Assembly (NCBI GenBank): GCA_029262795.1
Contig: JAJCYT010000030.1
Location: 186,001 to 250,000 of the forward strand
DNA length: 64,000 nucleotides
DNA from: Candidatus Fraserbacteria bacterium
GTDB lineage: Bacteria > Bipolaricaulota > Bipolaricaulia > RBG-16-55-9 > JAJCYT01
Direction: 5' to 3'
The notes beneath the pieces are model-generated. The model worked only from the letters and a program-made list of their open reading frames with translations, was not told where the DNA came from and searched no databases. The first letter of the stretch is position 1. Every line of letters starts with the position of its first letter. Below, piece after piece: positions 52,938 to 59,969 of the stretch. A program made the position numbers and the translations under genes.

Positions 52938-52948
52938 CGAGTCAACCT

Positions 52949-54409
52949 ATGAACGCAAATAAGCCAACATTACTGAAAAATCTGCTACAAAGCATCGATG
53001 TGACTGAGGTCGATGGGACATTAAGCCACTTCATTCAACACATTTCATTCGATTCCCGACAAACGCAATCTGATGGATTATTTGTGGCACTTCAAGGCAG
53101 GTACCACGACGGGCATCAGTATTTAAACACTGCTTATCAAAAAGGTGCCACCGTTGCTGTAGGGCAGCAATCGTTTAGCCCGCCGCCTGGAAAAACCTAC
53201 GTTCGCGTGTTAAATAGCCGTCGGACTTTGTCCCAACTGGCAGCCAATTTTTATCAACACCCAACCAAGGGACTGTGGACTGTGGGTATCACAGGGACCA
53301 AAGGAAAAACATCGGTGAGTCATCTGTGTGCGCATCTGTTAGACGATGCCTGTTGCCTGAGTACGGTGACCAATCTAAACCACAATTTATGGAACACCAC
53401 ACCAGAATCGCTTGACTTGCATCGCCTGGCCCATGAAGCATTGGGGTCAGGAAAGCAGCGTTTGGTGCTGGAAGTGTCTTCTCATGCACTGCACCATCAC
53501 CGTGTGGCCGATGTAGATTTTGATGTGACGCTGTTTACCAATCTGAGCCAGGACCATTTTGACGATTTTGACGGTTTTGAGCCTTATTTTGAGGCCAAGG
53601 CAAGTTTGTTCACGCAACACTCAGGCGCACAAGCGGTGATCAACCTTGATGACGATTATGGGAAAAGGTTGATCGATCGACTGCCTCAAAAGGTTGTCAC
53701 CTACGGCATCGAATCGGATGCACAGATTCGGGCAACAAACGTCCAGCTCCATCGAGATTATTCTCAATTTGATTTACAAACGCCTAAAGGGGAAATTTCG
53801 ATAAACACGTTTCTGCCAGGTAAATTCAATGTCTACAATTTGCTCTCAACTGCCAGCGTGGGACATTGTGCTGGTTTGACCTTAGAAAAAATCAAACATC
53901 GTTTGGAAACCATGACCAGCATTGAAGGCCGTTTTGAACGACTGCAAATTGCCAATGGCATTCATGTGGTGGTGGATTTTGCCCACTCGCCGGATTCGCT
54001 GGAACAGATGGTAGGGTTTTTAAAATCTCACTACCCACGCCTGATCACCGTGTTTGGTTGTGGCGGAGAGTCTGATCCATATAAACGCCCGATCATGGGT
54101 CGTATTAGTGGTCAGTGTTCGGATTACACCATTCTCACCCATGACAATCCCAAGAAAGAAGATCCACAACTCATTCTGGATCAGACAGAAGCGGGATTAC
54201 GAGCAGTGACAAAGGCATACAAAGTGATCCCCGAACGCACTGAAGCGATTCAGCGAGCAGTTGCTTTGGCAAGGCCAGGAGATTGTGTGCTGGTGGCAGG
54301 CAAAGGGCACGAAACCTTTCAGGAGTTCGGGCAACACATGGTGGATTTTAACGATATTGAATTTTTGATCGACGCTTGTGGCGCATCGATGCGAGAAGTA
54401 AAACGCTAA
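52949..54409 (+). CDS. murE: UDP-N-acetylmuramoyl-tripeptide synthetase MurE
   Basis: A 486-residue Mur ligase that adds the third residue of the peptidoglycan stem peptide. ATG 52949 starts MNANKPTLLKNLLQSIDVTE; the frame is open to 52769 but that part is not family-like. SFDSRQTQSDGLFVAL, GITGTKGKTSVSH for ATP, and the DHF region FTNLSQDHFDDF are typical. The motif that selects the third residue reads DNPK (HDNPKKEDPQLI) where meso-diaminopimelate enzymes have DNPR, so the amino acid is not certain. No other mur genes are nearby, which is unusual: murE mostly sits in the dcw cluster. Convergent with nadK. Confidence 0.93.
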   Translation: MNANKPTLLKNLLQSIDVTEVDGTLSHFIQHISFDSRQTQSDGLFVALQGRYHDGHQYLNTAYQKGATVAVGQQSFSPPPGKTYVRVLNSRRTLSQLAANFYQHPTKGLWTVGITGTKGKTSVSHLCAHLLDDACCLSTVTNLNHNLWNTTPESLDLHRLAHEALGSGKQRLVLEVSSHALHHHRVADVDFDVTLFTNLSQDHFDDFDGFEPYFEAKASLFTQHSGAQAVINLDDDYGKRLIDRLPQKVVTYGIESDAQIRATNVQLHRDYSQFDLQTPKGEISINTFLPGKFNVYNLLSTASVGHCAGLTLEKIKHRLETMTSIEGRFERLQIANGIHVVVDFAHSPDSLEQMVGFLKSHYPRLITVFGCGGESDPYKRPIMGRISGQCSDYTILTHDNPKKEDPQLILDQTEAGLRAVTKAYKVIPERTEAIQRAVALARPGDCVLVAGKGHETFQEFGQHMVDFNDIEFLIDACGASMREVKR

Positions 54410-55242
54410 CTTTCCAAGTCTTTTTCAGGAGAACTACGCTGCCAATGAAGTTTTTCTTCCAACAGTGTAAACCAATCCGGCGTACTGTCCAGTCGGATCA
54501 GTTGTGTTTTTAACGAAGAGGCAGCCACCTCAAAACTGGTGCCAGGCGTTGCCACTTGCAACACGTTGCCATCGCCTAAGATGGATGCTTTGCCATTGAT
54601 TTTTACCAGTAAACGACATTCAGCCGGCATGACCAACGGGCGCAACCCCAGCTTGTGCGGATTCAGTGGTGTGACCAAAATGTTTTCCAGTTCGGGTGTC
54701 AACACTGGCCCCCCTGCTGCCAAAGAGTAGGCTGTAGATCCTGTGGGTGTGGACAAAATGATACCATCGCCAGGGTAAGAACCGATAAATTCTTCCCCGC
54801 GAAAGACTTCCACTTCCGTAAACGAATCTGCACTGGCATGGAGCACGGAAAATTCGTTTAGCACGATATAGGTTTTTTCCAGCAAGGTGGTTTCAAGGCA
54901 CATTCTGTTTTCAATCGTGAACTGTCCTGCCTTTACCTGCGTCAGTGCGGTCCAAAGTTCATCGGGATTGAGGGGAGATAAAAAACCCAGGGCGCCCAAA
55001 TTCACGCCCAACAATGGCACATTGAGCGGCGTCAGTAAGCGGGCGGCACGCAGCAGGGTGCCATCTCCACCCAGTGACAATCCAATAGGGTGATTGCCTG
55101 GAAGCGATACTGGTGCATCGTCACCTACCAGTAGCAGAAAACCACAATCTTCGCGCCGGCACCAGGCTTCAATTTCTAAAGCCAGTTCAGCAGAAGATGG
55201 TTTCTTAGGATTGGCAATCACAATAAAAGCATCGGCAAACAT
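54406..55242 (-). CDS. nadK: NAD kinase
   Basis: A 278-residue enzyme that makes NADP. Signature GGDGTLLRAARLL (active Asp and the glycine loop) and TPTGSTAYSLAAGGPVL. ATG 55242 (MFADAFIVIANPKK) is preferred over 55269 because the reverse-strand TACAAT (55255-55250) is seven bases before it and because family similarity begins there. No ribosome binding site. Its stop codon overlaps that of murE. Confidence 0.94.
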   Translation of the reverse strand: MFADAFIVIANPKKPSSAELALEIEAWCRREDCGFLLLVGDDAPVSLPGNHPIGLSLGGDGTLLRAARLLTPLNVPLLGVNLGALGFLSPLNPDELWTALTQVKAGQFTIENRMCLETTLLEKTYIVLNEFSVLHASADSFTEVEVFRGEEFIGSYPGDGIILSTPTGSTAYSLAAGGPVLTPELENILVTPLNPHKLGLRPLVMPAECRLLVKINGKASILGDGNVLQVATPGTSFEVAASSLKTQLIRLDSTPDWFTLLEEKLHWQRSSPEKDLES

Positions 55243-55249
55243 GGGACTT

Positions 55250-55255
55250 ATTGTA
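55250..55255 (-). promoter_or_regulatory. -10 box for nadK, predicted leaderless start
   Basis: Reverse-strand TACAAT, seven bases from ATG 55242. No good -35 and no ribosome binding site. A longer start at 55269 would lie upstream of this box. Confidence 0.5.
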
Positions 55256-55284
55256 GATGATAAAAACACGACATGCGAGGCGGG

Positions 55285-56088
55285 CTACTTGTTATCGCCC
55301 CGGAAGCGCCAGCGACAGAGCCAATGTTCAATCCAGTCCAACACGATATAGAATAAAAAACCCAGCATCCCCATTGCCAAAATACCAACAGTGACCCAAA
55401 GATAGCCGTTGACCGAATATCGTTCGACGATATATGCGCCCAGGCCAAAGTTTGGCTTCACAAAACTTTCGGCCAGAAACAGGGTGGCAAAGGCCAGTCC
55501 AATGCTGATTCTGGCAGCCGTCAGAATGGCGGGCAAACTGGCGGGGAAAACCACATGCCAGTAAAGCTGAAAGCGATCGGCACCCACACTTTTGGCACTG
55601 AGCACATGCTGTGAGCCAATGCTTTGTGCCGCATCTCGTGCGGACAATAGAATTTGAAAGCTCAACACCAAGGTCAGCAAGGCAATGCGGGAGCCATCCT
55701 CGATGCCAAACAGCACAAATAAAATAGGCATAAACACGACTTTGGGCACGGGGTACGTCAGATAAATCAAGGGTGACAACATGCGGTTGAGAGTAGATTC
55801 AAATCCGATGATCAGCCCCGCGGGCACGGCAATGGCCATAGAAAGTGTTAAAGAAAGGATAATTCGTAAGCCACTGGCAATGAAGTGATCCCATAATTTT
55901 GGTAACTCATCTATAAATTTTGCAATCACTTGGTCGGGTGGCGGCAAAATGAACTTGGCCAAAGGGTTATCAAACCAGATAGGCAAAATTGTACTGACAA
56001 GCCACCACAGACCAAGTAACACGCCCACGCTGACCAGATAGTGAAAAAGTCTTTTCAAACTGCCCAGGTAATGTAAAAGTTGTTTCAC
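55285..56088 (-). CDS. ABC transporter permease, nitrate/sulfonate/taurine type
   Basis: A 267-residue inner-membrane permease with six helices of the SsuC/TauC/NrtB family. FGIEDGSRIALL and the EAA loop AKSVGADRFQLYWHVVFPASLP are typical. It begins four bases before the end of the ATPase gene (ATGA). Together with the ATPase and the Tat-exported binding protein it forms a complete importer. The substrate could be a sulfonate, nitrate, taurine, pyrimidine or thiamine precursor; nothing here decides it. Confidence 0.9.
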   Translation of the reverse strand: MKQLLHYLGSLKRLFHYLVSVGVLLGLWWLVSTILPIWFDNPLAKFILPPPDQVIAKFIDELPKLWDHFIASGLRIILSLTLSMAIAVPAGLIIGFESTLNRMLSPLIYLTYPVPKVVFMPILFVLFGIEDGSRIALLTLVLSFQILLSARDAAQSIGSQHVLSAKSVGADRFQLYWHVVFPASLPAILTAARISIGLAFATLFLAESFVKPNFGLGAYIVERYSVNGYLWVTVGILAMGMLGFLFYIVLDWIEHWLCRWRFRGDNK

Positions 56089-56834
56089 GCCAACGCCTTT
56101 CTCAATTCAATCACTTTTTCGTAAAAGGCATCGCTGTTGCGCCAATCGGGTTTGACAATGTGTGGGTTTTTGATTTCTGCTTGAATTTGTGAGGGTTTCC
56201 CAAATAACACAATGATACGTTGACTCAAAAACACAGCTTCTTCCAGATCGTGTGTGACGAGGATTTGAGTGTGTTTTCGTTTGAGCCAAAGTTCCAAGAA
56301 TAAATTCTGAATATGTTCTTTGGTAAACGTGTCCAGGCTGGCCAGGGGTTCGTCCATCAACATCAATGAAGGATCGGTGGCCAAAGCGCGTGCGATACCC
56401 ACACGCTGTCGCTGGCCGCCAGAAAGTTCACTCGGATATCGATTGCTGAACTCGGAGATGCCCAGTTCAGCCAACCGCTCTTTGGCTGGAGCGGCTGACA
56501 AACCGGCCAATTGAAGGCCTAAAATGGCATTTTGCCAAACGGTTTTCCAGGGCAATAAACCTGCATCCTGCAACATCAAAGCCACATCACGACGAGGGCG
56601 AATCACAGGTTCATCGTTGAACATCACTTCACCGTCAGTAGGTTTTAGTAAGCCTGATAGGATATGGAGAATGCTGGTTTTGCCACAACCAGAAGGGCCA
56701 ACAATGGCAACACTTTCACCAGCATCAACAAAGAGGTTGAGTTTTTCAAACACCACAGTCTGATCCGAACCCCGTCCGTAGGCGAGGCTAACGTCCTGAA
56801 ATTGGATGTAGCCTGCCTGCGGGGTTTGGGTCAT
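56085..56834 (-). CDS. ABC transporter ATP-binding protein, SsuB/TauB type
   Basis: A 249-residue ATPase. Walker A GPSGCGKTSILHILSG, signature LSGGQRQRVGIARALA, Walker B LMLMDEPLASLD, and the switch His in ILVTHDLEEAVFLSQ. Forms the importer with the permease downstream (four-base overlap) and the binding protein upstream (19 bases between). Confidence 0.94.
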   Translation of the reverse strand: MTQTPQAGYIQFQDVSLAYGRGSDQTVVFEKLNLFVDAGESVAIVGPSGCGKTSILHILSGLLKPTDGEVMFNDEPVIRPRRDVALMLQDAGLLPWKTVWQNAILGLQLAGLSAAPAKERLAELGISEFSNRYPSELSGGQRQRVGIARALATDPSLMLMDEPLASLDTFTKEHIQNLFLELWLKRKHTQILVTHDLEEAVFLSQRIIVLFGKPSQIQAEIKNPHIVKPDWRNSDAFYEKVIELRKALA

Positions 56835-56853
56835 GTCACTCTAAAATCCTTAG

Positions 56854-57900
56854 TTATGAGATAAAGCGATAGTCAATCGCTGCGTTAAAGTCCACATCGC
56901 CGAACAAATAGCCTTTGTTCGTAGCCCAACTCATCACGCGGTTAAATGCGGCTTCATCGAGCTGACCAGGTGTAGTAAATGTTGGAATGTCATAATTCTC
57001 ACCAAAGTTTGCTGGCAGTTCTTCTCGAGAAATACCAGGTAAGAATAATTCAATCGAGTTCACCACAGCAGCTTCACGAACGGTGTCACGGGCAGCGTTG
57101 TTGATATCATCAATGGCTTGATTGTAGACCTCATAGAACAATGCCACATCGGCTTCGCGCTGTTCAACAACTTCGCGGCGGAAGACCACAATGGTGGGTG
57201 GTAGACTGATGCTTTCAAAATTAAATACTGATCTGGATAAAAATGCTTCGTCAATCAACTCATTCTCTTCGGTGATGATGGCCAATGGTTCAGGTAACAC
57301 GGCAGACAGCACGCTGCCACCAACCAATAAGGTGGCGGCATTTACCAAATCGTCTGTATCTGCATAATGAAGTTCGGGAATGACGCTGATGCCAATAGAA
57401 CTAAGCAGTTCATCCGTGACCAATTCAAAATCGGTACGGCGGCTAACGGTAATAGAATTTCTTTGCTGATCGTTGATTTGAGTAAATAAATTGTCTAAAT
57501 CGGACACATTGGAAAAACCACTGGCCAATAATGCCAATTGGCGGGTATCGCCAATGTTTTCAAAAGCGGTGCTGGTGATCAAAAGGTCGGCGCCTGCATT
57601 GCCACGACCAAACAGCAAGTCACTGATATCAGTGACGACGCCGTCTAGATTGTTGGATAACAACGCCGAACTCCGCTCTCGTCGGCTACTGATGCCGACC
57701 AATTCAACAGGCAAACCTGCGGCTTCAAACATGCCTTCAGTGTTGGCAAACCCTAAGGGCAATACATCCTGAAGGGGAATTAAACTTAAGCGCAAAGGTG
57801 TTTGGGCAAAAGCACTGTGTGCAAAACTTGCTGAAACTGCGGTGCCAGCGATGGCTTTTAAAAACGTTCGTCGTGAGAATTTTGTGTGTGTCAACGACAT
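56854..57900 (-). CDS. Tat-exported NMT1/SsuA-like substrate-binding protein
   Basis: A 348-residue periplasmic binding protein. ATG 57900 gives a twin-arginine signal, FSRRTFLKAIAG, with cleavage after SAFA. The start of the mature part, LRLSLIPLQDVLPLGFANTE, then GMFEAAGLPVELV, fits the NMT1/THI5-like or SsuA group. GGGAGG lies just before the ATG. First gene of the ABC operon. Tat export is less usual than Sec for this family and hints at folding or cofactor binding before export. Confidence 0.88.
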   Translation of the reverse strand: MSLTHTKFSRRTFLKAIAGTAVSASFAHSAFAQTPLRLSLIPLQDVLPLGFANTEGMFEAAGLPVELVGISSRRERSSALLSNNLDGVVTDISDLLFGRGNAGADLLITSTAFENIGDTRQLALLASGFSNVSDLDNLFTQINDQQRNSITVSRRTDFELVTDELLSSIGISVIPELHYADTDDLVNAATLLVGGSVLSAVLPEPLAIITEENELIDEAFLSRSVFNFESISLPPTIVVFRREVVEQREADVALFYEVYNQAIDDINNAARDTVREAAVVNSIELFLPGISREELPANFGENYDIPTFTTPGQLDEAAFNRVMSWATNKGYLFGDVDFNAAIDYRFIS

Positions 57901-58026
57901 CGACCTCCCAAACAACTGAAGTGATACTTACTTTCACTTTTTATAAAATGAGTAGCAAATGTTATTATAGCTCGCTTCAAAAATATGTGCTACCCATCTT
58001 GTCCAAAATTGGCTTCTGATGATTGA

Positions 58027-58072
58027 TTGTAACTGAAACGACTTGTAACAGAGATTACATCTCTGCTATACT
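58027..58072 (+). promoter_or_regulatory. Promoter with operator in the spacer
   Basis: TTGTAA (58043-58048), 18-base spacer, TGC-TATACT (58067-58072). The spacer holds a perfect inverted repeat CAGAGAT-TAC-ATCTCTG (58049-58065). Overlapping it is TGTAA-N6-TTACA, and TTGTAAC also occurs at 58027 as a 16-base-spaced direct repeat. The arrangement is typical of a regulated promoter; an activator that twists DNA (MerR type) or a repressor could bind. The 29-residue membrane protein starts 50 bases downstream. Confidence 0.65.
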
Positions 58073-58121
58073 CGATTTTAGGATAACGTTGTTCAAATTT
58101 TTTATTGAGGGAGGTGCGATT

Positions 58122-58211
58122 ATGTTGGTTACCGTTGATGCAGTGTTGTTGTTCTTATTCAGCTTTTGGTTCGTGTTCCTGTTTTCCTTGGTGTCGTTCA
58201 TCAGTTTCTAA
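58122..58211 (+). CDS. Tiny membrane protein (29 residues)
   Basis: A 29-codon frame, MLVTVDAVLLFLFSFWFVFL and FSLVSFISF, almost one hydrophobic helix. It has the best ribosome binding site of the area (GAGGGAGGTG, eight bases before the ATG) and the strong promoter at 58043. Not recognised. Its helix resembles in composition the C-terminal helix of the 218-residue protein that follows, 82 bases away, so the two may act together. Typical of small regulators of membrane proteins or type-I-toxin-like peptides. Confidence 0.6.
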   Translation: MLVTVDAVLLFLFSFWFVFLFSLVSFISF

Positions 58212-58293
58212 ATTCAGCGTTTAAAATCACTTGATGTTGCATCCATTTGCTTGTCAAGTGAATGAAACGTATTGCATCACAAGAAAGGTCCTT

Positions 58294-58950
58294 ATGCGTT
58301 TTCCTTTGAAAACGGTGTTATGTTTGGCGTTGTTGTTTGGTATTGGCGTGAGTGCTTATGGTCAAAGCATCCTTCAGGATGCTGCCACGCGCCGTATTAG
58401 CCAGGAAACCGGCATCGATCAACGCTTGATTAACACGTTGTTTGTTGATGAGGCAAGCAGCCAGTTTATCCTGGCGTTCATTTACATCAACGAAGAATCA
58501 GTGAATGGGGACCTCAAACCTAATATTCGAGAAGCCATTGTGCCTTTTGTAGGACGCAATGCTTTGCTTGTGCTGCTGGTGCCAGCCACCAGTTCTTTCT
58601 TTGATCCATTTTCGATTTCGTTTGCTCAAAACTTTTTTCGGATCAATGTGGAGCCACAAATGATCACCCAGATCACACCCGATTTTGCACCAGGGTCATT
58701 TGCTTCCGGCGCGGTCAGTTCGGGCATTATTGCGCTGGACACTCGCGTTCTGGTGAGTCAAACTTTTGATGTGCAATACAGCGGTATCAACAATTACAGT
58801 GCCACTTTCTCTCTGACCTCCGTGGACAACCAATCCTCAAGTCCATCGGGTTCAATTCTTGGTGGCATCGGCAATTTCTTCGGGAGTCGATTGGTGTTTT
58901 TCGTGGTTAATCTCATTCTGCTGTTCTTGTTCCCATTCCTGCTTCTTTAA
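58294..58950 (+). CDS. Exported protein with C-terminal membrane anchor, unknown family
   Basis: A 218-residue protein. ATG 58294 is preceded by AAAGG and gives a Sec signal peptide (VLCLALLFGIGVSAYGQ). The middle is a beta-rich domain without recognised motif. The last 20 residues, LVFFVVNLILLFLFPFLLL, form one hydrophobic helix that ends at the stop codon, a C-tail anchor. It follows the 29-residue membrane protein and may share its promoter. I cannot assign a family. Confidence 0.72.
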   Translation: MRFPLKTVLCLALLFGIGVSAYGQSILQDAATRRISQETGIDQRLINTLFVDEASSQFILAFIYINEESVNGDLKPNIREAIVPFVGRNALLVLLVPATSSFFDPFSISFAQNFFRINVEPQMITQITPDFAPGSFASGAVSSGIIALDTRVLVSQTFDVQYSGINNYSATFSLTSVDNQSSSPSGSILGGIGNFFGSRLVFFVVNLILLFLFPFLLL

Positions 58951-59183
58951 AACTTTAAAATATCTCTACAGTTTTTTCTCTAAAAAACAGCCAGAGTTTA
59001 TGCCAAGAATATCTATCTTGTGCTTCCAACACCCCGCCTTGCATTGGAAAATCTCTTTCAAAGTATTATTCAACAATATTATTGTCATTCAGAAGAGAAG
59101 GTTTAACAGAGGTTAAGGTTGCATTTCTAAAGACCTATTAGCCAATAGAATTGCTTATAGGTTTAGAATAAGAGTAGCTTCCT

Positions 59184-59966
59184 TCAAAATGTCACATTAA
59201 CACTGCGATCTTGTAACAAAGGCACATCGACTGAAAGCGCCCGTTCACTTAATGGATTGTTTGAAATATCCAAACTGAATGTAGAGGGCAAGGTTCCGGC
59301 TTCGCTCATTTCAACAATTGTATCAATATCATGGATTTGATTGTGGGAAACGTTGAGTTCATTCAGATTTCCAAGTGCTTTTAACGCGCCCAAATCCTCA
59401 ATTTGATTCTGGTTTAAACGAAGCAGTGTCAAACTGGTGAGGTTGTCTAGAGGGGTGATGTCCTTAATCTGATTTTCAATCAAGATCAGCCATTCAAGTT
59501 GTGTCATTTGAGCGAGCGCACTGATATCTTCAATATTATTTGCAGAAATGAAAAGCTTTTTAAGATTCTTGAGGTTTTTTAAGGGCGTTAAATCCGTAAT
59601 TTCATTTTGGGATAAGTGAAGACTTTCCAACTTGGTCAGATTTTTCAATGGGCTGAGGTCTTGAATGTCATTAAAGGAAAAAGAAATTTTTGTCACATTG
59701 ATCAAATGTTCAATTCCAGATAAATCTTTAATTTGTGAACCCTCTGGAATTGGAACATACTCAGACGTACTGATGGTTTCTATATCCTGAAGGGTGCAGT
59801 TGGTGATGGTTGCATCCGTCTCAAATTCTCCCAACGCAATGCGCACAAATTGTTCCAGGTTTGCATCGGTAAAAGAAACTTCGAAACATGACGGTGCGGT
59901 GTTGCAACCGGCGATCCAGAGTATGCAGCCAAGCAACAACAGATTCATGATCGGAAGTTTTTTCAT
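59184..59966 (-). CDS. Leucine-rich-repeat lipoprotein
   Basis: A 260-residue protein. Lipobox LWIAGC (Cys21) after a signal helix. From about residue 78 seven 22-residue SDS22/internalin-type repeats follow, of the form LTKLESLHLSQNEITDLTPL. The cap before the repeats has two cysteines (TNC, SCFEVSF). It starts three bases after the GH51 gene stop, thus is the last gene of the sugar operon. The role may be to bind a protein or sugar at the cell surface. Confidence 0.88.
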   Translation of the reverse strand: MKKLPIMNLLLLGCILWIAGCNTAPSCFEVSFTDANLEQFVRIALGEFETDATITNCTLQDIETISTSEYVPIPEGSQIKDLSGIEHLINVTKISFSFNDIQDLSPLKNLTKLESLHLSQNEITDLTPLKNLKNLKKLFISANNIEDISALAQMTQLEWLILIENQIKDITPLDNLTSLTLLRLNQNQIEDLGALKALGNLNELNVSHNQIHDIDTIVEMSEAGTLPSTFSLDISNNPLSERALSVDVPLLQDRSVNVTF

Positions 59967-59969
59967 AAA

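Noticed and set aside
52769-52948. 60-residue N-terminal extension of MurE
   Set aside because: Hydrophobic, not family-like; a promoter-like TTCAAA-17-TAGTAT lies inside it and similarity begins at 52949.
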